In this document: positions 1 through 10,705 of the stretch, piece by piece
Position numbering within the stretch: position 1 is the first letter of the stretch
How the letters are laid out: the number at the start of each line of letters is the position of its first letter
Assembly: GCF_932294415.1 (NCBI RefSeq)
Contig: NC_065535.1
Location: forward strand, 89,420,862-89,484,861
DNA length: 64,000 nt
Origin: Quercus robur
Lineage: Eukaryota; Streptophyta; Magnoliopsida; Fagales; Fagaceae
Direction: 5' to 3'
The notes under the pieces: model-generated
What the model was told of the DNA's origin: nothing
Databases searched by the model: none
The model's input: only the letters and a program-made list of their open reading frames with translations
Translations under genes and position numbers: made by a program

Positions 1-120
1 ATGCTAAATCTGTTACAATAAGAGACTTTATCAGTTAATTAGAACCTACTTAATTTGTTAAACTCATATAGTAAAATTTGTAATTTTTATATATGCAAAC
101 TACAAAGTAAATAACATTAC

Positions 121-657
121 CTCTATGGGTGATAATCTTTTTGAGTTGAAGTCATATGATTTCAACGTTAATGATCTCGACACCAAATCATTGCATGCTC
201 CTGTATCATCAATGCATTGTTTGATGTAGTACCAATTATCATTGTCATGCACCTTCAATTTCAGCCACATTGGTGAGCCTGGTATATTACGACTTTCCAT
301 ATTATAGGCTCCAATGAGGGCAAGTCCCACAGTGAACATAACAGTTAGTGGCACCATAACTACAAGGAGTCCTAGCATAGAAAATCGAGATTGGAAGAAC
401 ACAACAATATTGCTAACTAAGAAGGTAACGATCAACCCAATACCAATACCAAGTTGCAGTTTTGGCAACCTTAGGACTACTTCACAATCATAGTCTCCCA
501 TATATAATAGCCATATAACTGAGGCAAATATTGGAAGAGAAAGAATGTAAGTGAGTATGGTTAATAACCTTTTCAAAAGTTTGGCTTTGGTTGCTTTGTC
601 TGTCATTGAACCTCCTTTTGGTTGATTATTCTCTTCTGTTACTGCCATTGCCATCAC
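121..657 (-). CDS. Tetraspanin family protein, first exon (gene continues off left edge)
   Basis: The minus-strand exon encodes about 179 residues. Three hydrophobic segments are visible (about residues 33-52, 68-88 and 93-116), followed by the start of a large extracellular loop containing the Cys pair in QCIDDTGAC. This is the TM1-TM2-TM3-EC2 order of plant tetraspanins, membrane organisers of the plasma membrane and endomembranes. The exon ends after SPIE at a GT donor (120-119) in phase 0. That matches the intron position of the complete tetraspanin at 54672, where the next exon opens with the plant GCC signature. TM4 and the rest of the loop would lie left of the window. The start is uncertain: Met at codons 1, 2, 4 and 18 are all in frame, and the later ones give a more typical short N-terminus. 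The sequence is divergent from the TET8-like copy, so I name only the family. Confidence 0.8.
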
Positions 658-1389
658 TTCTACAGGGTTATAGTATCTTCTAACATATTTAAGTGTTCAA
701 ATCTTTTAACTTTTTAACTCTTTATTTTTATTTTTTATTTTATTTTTTTCTATTATGTTTATTGTTTAATAAGTCAAAAACAAAAACGTATAAATTCTGT
801 TGGTGAAAGAGAGAGATTTGGGGAAGATTATGTGATCTTTGTAACAACATAGTCAAATTCCTAACCAACTGCAGAGAAAAAAAAATGATCAGTCAAATTT
901 TTATTGAGCCAAAATTCTTATAATAATTAACGTTTGGTATTATGTCCCTAAACTAACCATGGCATTGGGTTAGAACAACTTATAAAATTTTGTTGATAGA
1001 TATCAATAAGAAATTCAGGTTTGAATATTGCATGCTTTATTGAAACTTAAACACATAGATTAATTGAATATACAAAAGAAAGAAATAATGACCACTTTTG
1101 GTAAAATTTTTCTTTCATATAAAATTATTTTAGTTAATATAAAAAAGAAACTAATCACTAAAACTATTTATAAATCCTAAGAAATATAAAACTGATGGGA
1201 TTCTCAACAAACTATGATTATATTATATATAGAACAATTTTAAAGTCTGGTTATATGCAAGATGAAAGATACTTGATTCATGATTGAAAATTCTTCACAC
1301 AAATTTCAGCTCCTTGTTAAAAAAAATAAAATAAACCTTTGACGTACTAACTAAGAAGAAGTTCATTAAGATTATTAAATAAAAGGAAA
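658..1389. other. AT-rich intergenic sequence, no gene seen
   Basis: This would hold the promoter of the minus-strand tetraspanin. I see only AT-rich sequence without a convincing ORF, RNA gene or clear TATA box. Confidence 0.6.
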
Positions 1390-1763
1390 AGTTTGGCAGC
1401 TACAACTCCACTAAAAAAATTTACATGGTTACATATTTTGAAAATCTAATTGTTAAATTCTATGTTCTTAACAAATTTGTCAAATTTCATGATAATCATA
1501 TGTAATTTACTATTCGATTAATAAATTTATTTTTTATGCATAATTTTAGATTATAAAAACTTGAAATTTAAATATTCGATTGGTGACATAGATATTGATC
1601 TTTGATTTTCTGAAAATTTTGCAAACATGGAGGTATAAAAAGAAAATAAAATCCAATGGTGGATTTGTTAAAATTTACATCCAATAAATTTTTTTTTTTT
1701 AGAGAAACAATAGAAAGATATTGAGTGCCATTAATTGTCTAAGCTAAGATTGTAACCAAACTT
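1390..1763. repeat. MITE-like repeat family A, copy 1
   Basis: A roughly 370-bp non-coding unit is shared with 2279-2918 and 21131-21420. Its ends form imperfect inverted repeats (left tttggcagctacaactccac; right ...ttgtaaccaaacttt). The interior shares long blocks with the other copies, for example around 'ccaatggtggatttgt'. It is probably a non-autonomous DNA element; the superfamily is not determined. Confidence 0.55.
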
Positions 1764-2097
1764 TATCCTAAACAAAATCTGTCCTAAACAAAATCTGTAA
1801 TGAATTTACAATTTAAACCATATACTAGTTTGGTAAGTATCTCCAAATTATCTCACCTATGCAGGTTTACACAATTTAACCGTACAGGTTAAAGATTTCC
1901 TTTTTAGTGAAATGAAAATTACAATATAATCCCAAATAATGGTCCCCAAGCATGCTCGTACATCATCCACGTTTCATTGAATCACTATTGCTTTTGTTAC
2001 TCGGATTATGATCTCTACAATTTTTGGGAGAATAAAATTTTAGAATTCTAATCATTAATTAAAAAAAATAAATGGTTAATTTTTTTATTATTTATAA

Positions 2098-2265
2098 TAA
2101 TGACTTCTAATTGGCTCAATTGATAAAATATTTTGTCATTGAATAAGAGATTTGAGTTCAAATTCCACTTATGCTTAAAACTAGTTGGTATCATTGCTTG
2201 ATAGTAAAAAACAATCACTTTAGAGCGGATAAACCATAGTATCCTATCTATTTTTAAAAAATTAC
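2098..2265 (+). repeat. tRNA-derived SINE remnant
   Basis: It aligns along its length with the SINE at 28256-28422: the A-box-like 'ttggctcaattgat', the 'gaataagagattt' block, the B-box-like 'gagttcaaattcc', then the 'gtatcattgcttgatagt' region and a 3' 'accatag' block. It is strongly diverged and has no preserved target duplication. Confidence 0.55.
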
Positions 2266-2278
2266 AAAATTTATTGTA

Positions 2279-2918
2279 GTTTAAGGTTACAATCTCACTT
2301 AGTGTATGTTTGGATTCAACGTCTCACGTCTGCGTCCGCGTTTTCCTTTTTTTTTTTTTTTTTTTTTTTTTTTCAGCCGCATATTGTTGACTTTTCAGCC
2401 ATGAACAGTGACTTATATACTGTTCATGGGTCCCACAAACTCCACTTTTTATCAACTTTTTCATTAAAAATGGGTCCCACGGTACTATTTACACATTTAA
2501 AAATTATTTTGCTACAGTGTTTTCAGTTTTCAGTTTTCAGTTTCAGCAAAATAAGTTCTATCCAAACAGACCCTTAATATCATTAACATTATTACATATT
2601 TCGAAAATCTAACTGTTGGATTGCATATTATTTATGCTCTTAATATATATATCAAATTTTGTGCCAATGAGAATAATTTACTATATAACCTATAAGATTA
2701 TATTTTATGTATAATTTTAAATTATAAAAACTTGTAATGTAAACAATTTATTGATAACATAGCTATTGATCTTTAATTTTCTAGAAATTTTATGAGCATG
2801 GAGGATATAAGAAGAAAATGTAATCCAATGGTGGATTTGTCAAAATTCACCTCCAATAAAGAGATATTGAGTAAGGTTATAGTATTAGGTTACAACCAAT
2901 TTTGTAGCTAAATTTTGT
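2279..2918. repeat. MITE-like repeat family A, copy 2 (interrupted)
   Basis: The left end (agtttaaggttacaatctca) and right part (2574-2918) match family A copy 1. They are separated by a 272-bp Tourist-like element at 2302-2573 flanked by TTA on both sides. The right end reads ggttacaaccaattttgtag. Confidence 0.55.
2302..2573. mobile_element. Tourist-like (PIF/Harbinger) MITE
   Basis: The ends are imperfect inverted repeats of the form GNGTNTGTTTGGAT, flanked by TTA at 2299-2301 and 2574-2576, which is the typical Harbinger target duplication. It contains a poly-T run near 2348-2373. An open frame across it is not a gene: the same translated string recurs on the opposite strand in the related copy at 26356. 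Confidence 0.65.
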
Positions 2919-3059
2919 TATTTAAAAAATTCATTATAATAATAATAATTTAAATACATACAAAAATAATATTAATAAAATATTTATTTAAATGCTAATT
3001 ATGTTTATAAATCCCTACGTTAGATCTTAACAAGAAAACAAAAAAGAGAAAGTCTACAC
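2919..3059. other. AT-rich spacer
   Basis: Short AT-rich stretch between the MITE and the LINE remnant; nothing recognised. Confidence 0.5.
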
Positions 3060-3382
3060 CAAATACTATAGGTTTCAAAACAAATTTTGATGGAGTCAAT
3101 TTTGAAGATATTGATGAGACTGGTGGTTTGAAATTCTCAAGGAGAGGTGATGGCCTCCATTTTAGAAAAAAATTCCAAAACCATTTTCTGAGTTTATCCT
3201 AGAACTTTTAGCAACTAGGCGTGCTGCTCAGTTTGTTCAAGAGATTGGTATTTGCTAGTCTATCTTTGAAGGAGATTTTGAAATAACTATAAATTTCCTC
3301 AACGATAATCTACGATCTGCCCATGGTCACTTAGATCAAAGATATTCTCTCTTATGTAAACTCTCTAGAGTTTTCTTTCTCT
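3060..3382 (+). pseudogene. Old LINE RNase H-domain remnant, left part
   Basis: Broken frames read like the C-terminal RNase H-like domain of plant non-LTR retrotransposons: ATRRAAQFVQEIG, then FEGDFEITINFL, then a segment ending in FSFSHV. The reading is cut at 3382 by the LINE at 3383-9707. It resumes at 9724 with YFGNVWQ, a stop, then MHALVRRA, matching the family pattern SHVxRxGNxxAHALxRRA. In-frame stops show it is dead. Positions 3367-3382 are one copy of the 16-bp target duplication. Confidence 0.6.
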
Positions 3383-3748
3383 TAGCAAATCAACCCTCTC
3401 GTCTCGTTGCTAAGGCAGCTTCTCTCTCCTTGGTTTCTCTCAAGGTTCTCTGACCTGAGTCCTTTGGCTCGAGGTTTTGATATATTTCTTTATGTACTTT
3501 CTTTCTTCCACTCCCATCTCATTTCTGATTTTCATTATCCAACTTCCCTAAGTACCCATTCACTCTTTTGAATTAATCTACTGTAATCCCTAGAAGTTAT
3601 AAGCTTTCTTGTCCCAAGACCTTCTTCCTTCCCACCCTTAAACTCCTTTTTTTCCTTTATCTTTCTCTTATCCCATAGTCTTATAATCTTCAATCAAATT
3701 TGTTTAACCTCAGGAGGAGGGTTGATCCAACCCTCTATCTTTGAAGCC

Positions 3749-5515
3749 ATGAACCAAAACACAAATCTGGTGGAAGCACTAAGTGCTGAGACCGAGAAAC
3801 TGTATTGTCCTGGTAAACCCATTAGACTTAAAGCAAGTGAAAAGGTGGTTGTGGAGTTGTTCAATACAGGATTGGTGGGCAAGTTACTGGCGGATAGAAG
3901 TGTTAACAAGAATGTGGTAAGGGCAATAATTCTTAAAGCATGGAGGACTAGTAGAGGGGTGCAAATAATTGATCTGAAAGAGAATATTTTTCTGTTTAAA
4001 TTCGCCAGTGAAGGAGATCGTAGAAGAATTCTAGAGCTGGGGCCATGGAATATTGAAGGGTACCCACTAATATTGAAGCAATGGAATCAAAATCAAATAG
4101 CTGAAGATGTAGATTTCTCAAGCCTCCATATATGGGTTCAGATACATGGTCTCCCAATTGAATATATGTCAAAGGAAAATGCTTAGGAAATAGGTGCTCT
4201 GGTGGGGAAGGTAGTGGAAGTTGATTTCACAGGTGATGGAAAAGTATGTATGAGTCAATTTTTAAGGGTGAAGGTAGAGTTTGAAGTTGCAAAACCATTG
4301 AAAAGTGGCTTTTACTTGGATAGAAGTCCTCTTCCAGAATTATGGGTCAGGTTTAAATATGAAAGGATTGCAGATTTCTGTTATAAATGCGGAAGGTTGG
4401 GGCATTTAAAGGCCAAATGTATATATATGGGAGCAAATTCAGAGAAAGCTTTAATGCAGGACCCATTCGGATATGGCCCATGGCTGAAGGCAGATCCATT
4501 AACAAAAAGAGCTTCAAGATGGGTGGAGTTTATCTTTGAGGATGACCAGAAAACAGAGGAAAGAAGTGCAAAAATCTAGAAGGCTGAGGGTCCAGGAATG
4601 GTGACGCATGAGTTTCACGCAAATGAGAGTCCAAGAAGTGAAGAAAGCTCTGACAAGGTAGGTCCACTGGTGGAAGTCTCAAGAAATCTCCCTACTGACT
4701 TCCAAAATCTATCAGAACACGTTACATCCAAGAAGATTTCTCTAGATAAATTTCATAACCTTCCTTCTCAATCTCAACCAAAAGTGCTCTCTAGTCACAA
4801 AAACCAGACTCCACTCAACCAAGTCCTAAAAGTTACTGCCATAAATACCATAACCCCAATGGAAATGGAACCTAACCATAACCAATATCCACAAGACTCA
4901 ACCAACCCTCTGACAACTGAGTATCCCAAAGAAAAAAATCTTACCCTTGTTACCAAAACCCAACAGTCTCCTTGTAATAATCTAGAAAAAACCAGACCCA
5001 TTTCACTAATATCCCAAGCCTTAGATGAACCAGTGCCTAAATCGGACAAAGTGGACCCTACTCTTTTATATGGGCTGTCTAAAGCCCATAATAACATGTT
5101 GTCTTGGGTAGCATACTATAATGAAAGGGCTAGTGAAGACCCAATGGAAAAAAAGCCACAAAAGGTTAGTGAAGCTATTAATGGGCTGGAATGTAGCCAA
5201 ATACGTAAAAATAGTGGAAACAAAAGGAAATTGGATATTGAAGAAGGCCCATTTTTGGAGAAGCCAATGAAACTAATCAAAGTAGGATCTGGCCTACTTA
5301 AAATCAATTCTCAGTCTCAACCTCCAAGATCCTACGGAAATGTCAAACCAATAAGAAAGAAAAAGCTCAAGGCGCTGGCTAGAGAAAGATATGACAGAGA
5401 CAATCATAGCATGACACAGGAGGTAAGATCTCTTGATGATGTTAGTGTGTATTCTATTTCCACCCTCGAATCCAAAATGGCTGAGGAGGCGGGCCTTACC
5501 ATGCCCCCACCCTAG
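3749..5515 (+). pseudogene. LINE ORF1: DUF4283 / CCHC nucleic-acid-binding protein, two nonsense mutations
   Basis: One reading frame runs from an ATG at 3749 to the TAG at 5513-5515 and is interrupted by TAG at 4184 and 4577. Residues about 30-150 have the DUF4283 pattern (LVGKLLADRSVN, FLFKFASEGDRRRILELGPW, IWVQIHGLPIEY). A zinc knuckle CYKCGRLGHLKAKC (C-X2-C-X4-H-X4-C) follows. The remainder is a long Ser/Pro/Lys-rich tail with basic clusters (KPIRKKKLKALARERY). By family knowledge ORF1p coats the LINE RNA. Both stops could come from CAG by one C-to-T change. Confidence 0.85.
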
Positions 5516-5517
5516 CC

Positions 5518-6279
5518 ATGATTGTCTTAGCATGGAATTGTCGAGGTTTGGCTCGGACCTTGACAAAAAGATCTTTAAGAGTTATAATAAGGGATATTTA
5601 CCCAGATGTGATTTTCTTGTCTGAAACAAAAATTCCTACTAGTAATGCTAGAAAATCTTTGGGGAGTATGGGATTTTATAATCTGGATTTTGTGGATCCA
5701 AAAGGAAAAAAAGGTGGATTGATTGTTGGCTGGAAATTAGGAGTGGATATGGAAGTGACGTCAAAAAGCAAGAACTTAATCAACAGTCTTGTTTTTTCGG
5801 ACCCAGTAAATGAACCATGGCTTCTTTCTCTAGTGGATGGGCCCCCAATTTATAGTGAAAAATGTCAGTTCTAGGAATCAATAAGCAAAATGGGGGAGGT
5901 TTTCAATGGAGCTTGGCTTTTTATGGGTGACTTTAATCAAATCTGGTCACAAGTTGATAAATTAGGAGGAAGGCCAGTTGCTGATTCTTCTAATGGAGGC
6001 CCTCGGTCAATAATAGAGGAAAATGGGCTCATTGATATGATGTTCTCAGGTAATCCATTTACGTGGTCAAATAAGAGGGCAGGTCTAGCTAATATCAAAG
6101 AGAGACTAGATAGAGACTTTGCAAATGACAAATGGAGATTTTTGTTCCCAGGAGCGACTGTCTATCACTTTCCTGCCTTAACTTCAGATCATTCGCCGAT
6201 AATATTATTTACTAAAGGAGAGCAAAAGAATCTCAAAAGACCTTTCAAATTTGAGGAAGCCTGGACTCGTGATAAAAGC

Positions 6280-6319
<40 letters not shown>

Positions 6320-9300
6320 TGGTAGAGAAGGCTTGGAGGAAAGGCCAACAGGGAACCCTAATGTATAAAGTCTGTAGAAAGATCAAGGAGACAAAAGAAG
6401 AATTCAAAAGGTGGAATCGTGAATGGTTTGGTAATATACAAACCAAAATGCGTGAATGCTGGGATTAATTAAAAGAATTTCAAAATGCTGAGCCCACTGA
6501 AGAAAACTTGAGAGCTGAAGCTAGTGTTTGTGCAGACCTCCAGGAATGGCTTAGAAGGGAGGAGTTATTGTGGAAGAATAAATTTAGGAATAAATGGTTT
6601 ACCACAACTGATCTGAACACTAAATATTTTCACTTGTCCACAATTATCGGAAGAAGAAGGAACGCCAATGATTTCCTCAAAAACCAACAAGGTCGATGGA
6701 TAACAGGGAGAGAAGAAATTGGCCAGTGCTTTATGGATTATTTTATCAATCTGTTCTCTATTTCTAACCCCCCCTATTCCAAATGATTTGGAAAATCTCA
6801 TCTCTCCAAGTCTGTCAGAAGAGGAGGTGGAGATGTTAGCTTGTATGCCATCAGCAGAAGAGATTAAGAATGCTCTTTTCAGTCTAGGTTCTCATAAGGC
6901 CCCAGGCCCTGATGGTATGTTAGCTATTTTTTATAAATGTTATTGGAATGTTATAGGGGGTGAAATTGTAGAAGCAGTAAACAGTTTCTTTAGTAAGGGA
7001 TATATTCTTAAGGAAATCAACCACACTTTTATAACATTGATCCCTAAAGGTAGTAATGCAGCATCGGTGAACCAATTCCGGCCAATAAGTTTGTGCAATG
7101 TTCTCTATAAGATTATTTCAAAGCTTTTAGCGAATAGACTCAAAAAAGTTTTGCCCAAATTGATCTCCCCTTGGCAAATGGCCTTTGTTCCTGGGAGGAA
7201 ACTACAAGAAAACACTTTCTTGGCTTAAGAAATTATCCATGAGATGAAGAAGAAAAAAGGGAAATCAAGTTGGATGGGACTTAAAATTGATATGGAGAAG
7301 GCATATGACAGAATAGAATGGTCTTTTCTCAGGATGGTGATAACAAACTTTGGCTTTCCTCAAATCTGGATTCAATGGATGATGCAGTGTGTTACCACTA
7401 CTTCTTTCTCTGTTTTAATCAATGGGATTCCATTTGGGCATTTCAAACCACAAAGAGGACTAAGACAAGGTGATCCTCTTTCACCTTTCCTTTTTGTTCT
7501 TGCATCTGAGGTGCTATCAAAACTATAGAAAGGGAGGCTGCTTCCAACAAAATCAATGGGTTTAAATTGGCGAGAGACTTGGCCCCTATTACCCACCTGC
7601 AATTTGCAGATAATCTATTTATCTTTGCCCAAGCAAATGAGGAGAATATGAACCAGATAAAAGTCTGTCTAGACACTTTTGAAAAGAGGTCTGGACAAAA
7701 AGTGAATTTCTTCAAATCTGTAATTATTTTCAGCAAAAATATGTCTCAAGCTTACAAGAGGCGATTGGCTAATTTGATAGGCATAAATGTCTCAAACAAA
7801 AAAGAGAAGTATCTTGGCCCTCCAATGGTTTCAAGTAGAGAAAAGAAGGCTGCAGTAGAGGAAATCATAGAAAAGGTGAAACAGAGGCTTCAAGGCTGGA
7901 AAATGAAAACTCTTTCCCAAGCGGGAAGAACCACCCTTATATCTTCAGTTGCTGCAGCTATGCCCTCCTATCAAGCCTCGTCTCTACTCCTCCCCAAAAA
8001 GGTATGTGAAAAACTTGATGCCCTTAATAGGAATTTTTGGTGGGGTTGTAGTGATGAGAAAAATCATGGGTTCTATCTTAAAAGTTGGGACTCTATATGT
8101 ACTCCAAAAGCATTAATGGGTGGTCTTGGGATAAAGAAAACTGAGGACATGAATTGTGCTCTTGTAGCTAAATTAACTTGGGAGGTGGCTAGTAATGTAG
8201 AGAAACTTTGGGTAAAGATGTTTCGGAAGAAATATGTGAGGGGTAAGAATTTCATGAAGATGCCTATGCCCAAATCCATCTCTTGGTCTTCTCAGAGTAT
8301 CTTTGGCTGCAGAGATGTGGTAAAAAAAGGGCTTTGTCATAAAATTGGGAGTGGGTGGAATACTTGGATTTTGGATGATCCTTGGGTCCCTGAAGAATCA
8401 GATTTCATTCCTAAAGTTAAAAGTGGTGTTGTTCCAATTGAGCATTTGGTGGCCAATCTCATAGACCAAGACAATCGCCAATGGGATAGGGGTAAGTTAG
8501 TTGAACTCTTTATTCCAGAATCAGTTAATAGGATTCTTGGAATTCATCTATCACACTGAGCCTCCCAAGATCAAATATTTTGGTGCCTTTCTCCATCAGG
8601 AGAATTTACAGTTAAATCAGCCTACAATATTCTAAGATCATTAGCTTAAGTCCCCCATCAACATCTAAGTAGTAAAGACTGGAAAGATATTTGGAAGCTC
8701 AAAGCAAATGCAAGACCCAAACATTTGTTGTGGAAAATAGCTTGGGGAGTTCTTCCAACTTATGTAGTTATAAACAACAGGTTCTCCATTCCCTCTATTG
8801 ATTGTTGTTTGTGCAAAAATGCCCCAGAAACTCTTGATCACATATTCCTTCAATGTGACTGGGCATCCCAAATCTGGCTCCTTGCTCCATGGCCTCTCAA
8901 TCTTCAAAATATGGGTAACATTTCCATCCTTGTCTAGATAAAGATAATTCTATATACTAAAGGTCTGCTTGGTCTAGATGATTGTGATGTAAAGTATTTT
9001 CAGTTATATGCTCTAATAGTCCTAGACCAAATTTGGATGACAAGGAACAAAACCAGGTTTAAAGGAAAGAGTTCCAATCCTTTGGAGCTTTCTAGACAAA
9101 TTCTGAGATCATATGAACAACATAAACAAGCTTGGAAAGACAATCTTCACAGCCCTATAAGGAAAGCGATATGGAAGCCCCCTCCATATGGGTGGGTTAA
9201 ATTAAATTTTGATGTAGCTGTAAGAGAAGAAAAAACTTCTCTAACTATAATGGGCGGGGATGATAAAGGAGAACTGTTGTTTGCTTAGGCAGAAGAAAAT

Positions 9301-9681
9301 TGAACCAAGTAGTCCTCTGGTGGGTGAAGCTAAGGCAGCACTTTGTGCCATTAAGAGAGCCATTGAAAATGGGTTTTCTAAAATCATAGTGGAAGGTGAT
9401 GCTTGGAATGTGATAGATCCTTTGAGTAATGCAGGAAAGACACCTCACTGAAGTATTGTAGAGGTGGTTACAAATATTTTGTAAAGTGTTTTGATGCTAT
9501 TGTATTTTCTTTTGTGTATAGAGAGGGCAATGTTCCAGCCCATCTTTTAGCCCAATGGGCAGCTTTTGTTAATTGGGTAGGGCCAGTTCCCATCTCTAAG
9601 GTCCCTCTCCTAGTTTTTGAGGCTGTGGAGAGAGATGGTTTCAGGCCCTCTCGTCTCTTGTACTCTGTAAGTCATAAATAA
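5518..9681 (+). pseudogene. LINE ORF2: endonuclease / reverse transcriptase / zf-RVT / RNase H, multiply broken
   Basis: It starts 2 nt after the ORF1 stop with an ATG opening ILAWNCRGLART, the N-terminal strand of APE-like endonucleases. Next come GDFNQIWS, LDRDFAND and a SDHSP motif. The RT has [52 protein letters not shown] and FADN (FADD altered). A zf-RVT region is near 8725-8900 (CCLCKNAPETLDHIFLQCD). An RNase H-like end has WVKLNFD, VEGDAW and the YREGNVPAHLLAQWA block. Stops lie at 5872, 6466, 7226, 8557, 8647, 8935 and 9284. Frame changes occur near 6775 (C7 run), 7520 and 9290, with a further return to the original frame before 9490. A 37-T run (6282-6318) sits in frame after the endonuclease. 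Confidence 0.85.
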
Positions 9682-9723
9682 AATAGTTATTCAGTAAAAA
9701 AAAAAAAAGAGTTTTCTTTCTCT

Positions 9724-9812
9724 CATGTTTATTTTGGCAATGTATGGCAGTAGTGCATGCATGCCTTAGTTAGGAGAGCAAAACTTTCTTCACTCTTGTT
9801 AGTTTGTAGGAC
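9724..9812 (+). pseudogene. Old LINE RNase H-domain remnant, right part
   Basis: This is a continuation of the fragment at 3060-3382 after removal of the inserted LINE. After the shared target site the frame reads HVYFGNVWQ, a stop, then MHALVRRAKLSSLLLV, like the RNase H C-terminus of plant LINEs. Confidence 0.5.
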
Positions 9813-9887
9813 GAAATGGCTAATTAGCCATAATTTCCTAACCATTTAGTTAGTAGGTCTGGTTCGCTAAGAATATTACTAAGTAAC

Positions 9888-10112
9888 ATCTCGAGTCTTA
9901 AAGACTCGATTTTAGACCTATAAATCGAGTTTTTAAGACTTGGTTTTTATGTTTTGATCAAACTTGACGTGGCAGGAGGTCCACGTGGACGCCATGTGGA
10001 AACCGAGTCTCTAAGACTCGATTTCCCTCGTGGCGTCCACGTGAACCCCTGGCTGTGACGTGGTTGAACCACGTGGAAGACCTGAAAACCGAGTCTTAGA
10101 GACTCGGCTTCA
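9888..10112. repeat. Subterminal palindromic motif cluster, left MULE end
   Basis: There are four imperfect palindromes of about 20 bp with the form GAGTCTNNNAGACTC: near 9892 (ctcgagtcttaaagactcga), 9927 (atcgagtttttaagacttgg), 10002 (ccgagtctctaagactcga) and 10090 (ccgagtcttagagactcgg). They are separated by G+C-richer spacers with ccacgtgg-type sequence. Confidence 0.7.
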
Positions 10113-10159
10113 AATAGGGGTTTTTTTTTTTAAATTAACGCCTCACTCTCTCACTCACC

Positions 10160-10441
10160 TGTTAGATTTATGGTTAAGTGATTAAATATACCATTTCCTA
10201 ACAGCTTAAACTTTTGGGACAATCGGTAATTTAACATGGTATTAGAGCAGGAGATCTTGAATTCGATCTTTGGCTTTACTCTACCTCCCATTTAAAATGT
10301 TAAATTCTCACTTGTTGGGCCCCCACTTATTAAGGGGAATTTTAGGCCCACAAGTGAGGGGGAGTGTTAGATTTATGGTTAAGTGATTAAATATATCATT
10401 TCCTAATAGCTTAAGCTTTTAGGACAATCGGTAATTTAACA
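10160..10441 (+). mobile_element. TRIM retrotransposon, family 1, complete 282-bp copy
   Basis: Two LTRs of about 76 bp (10160-10235 and 10365-10441) begin TGTTAGATTTATGG and end TTTAACA. Directly after LTR1 is tggtattagagcaggag, matching the primer-binding-site pattern for initiator Met-tRNA (TGGTATCAGAGC). Just before LTR2 is a purine tract, gtgagggggag. The internal region is only about 130 bp and non-coding. No clear 5-bp duplication is visible. Confidence 0.75.
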
Positions 10442-10504
10442 TGGTAGTCTCTGTCACATAGACCAGACCAGTCTCACCCTCTCCCTCTCACACTTCAGCG
10501 CATC

Positions 10505-10705
10505 TCTCACTCATTGTCTTCTCCCACTCCGTCAAACATTGTTCACTTTGCCGATCACCCTCTTCACCGATCACCCTCACTCACTTACCCTCTTCTCCCA
10601 CTCCGTCAAACATTCATCACTTCGCCGATCACCCTCTCTCACTCACTCTCTTCTCCTACTCCGTCAAACATTCATCACTTCGCCGATCACCCTCTTCTCT
10701 CATTG
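10505..10705. repeat. CT-rich tandem repeat, about 63-bp unit, 3 copies
   Basis: The unit contains 'ctccgtcaaacattcatcac' followed by 'ttcgccgatcaccctc' and recurs at about 10530, 10598 and 10657 with small length changes. It abuts the broken 3' end of the MULE transposase. Open frames through it are low-complexity Ser/Thr/His/Leu strings and not credible genes. Confidence 0.65.

Larger units (their letters stand above)
3383..9707 (+). mobile_element. Full-length L1-type LINE retrotransposon (degenerate)
   Basis: This is a 6.3-kb element with a 5' untranslated region, ORF1, ORF2 and a poly-A tail (9696-9707). It is flanked by a perfect 16-bp target-site duplication, agagttttctttctct, at 3367-3382 and 9708-9723. 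ORF1 has the DUF4283 and CCHC layout; ORF2 carries endonuclease, reverse transcriptase, zf-RVT and RNase H. Nine premature stops and about four frame changes make it non-autonomous now. It interrupts an older LINE RNase H fragment (see 3060-3382 and 9724-9812). Confidence 0.9.

Noticed and set aside
2302..2577. 91-codon frame with a poly-Phe stretch, related to a minus-strand frame at 26224-26520
   Set aside because: Both lie on copies of a Tourist-like MITE; the shared peptide reflects transposon DNA, not a gene family.
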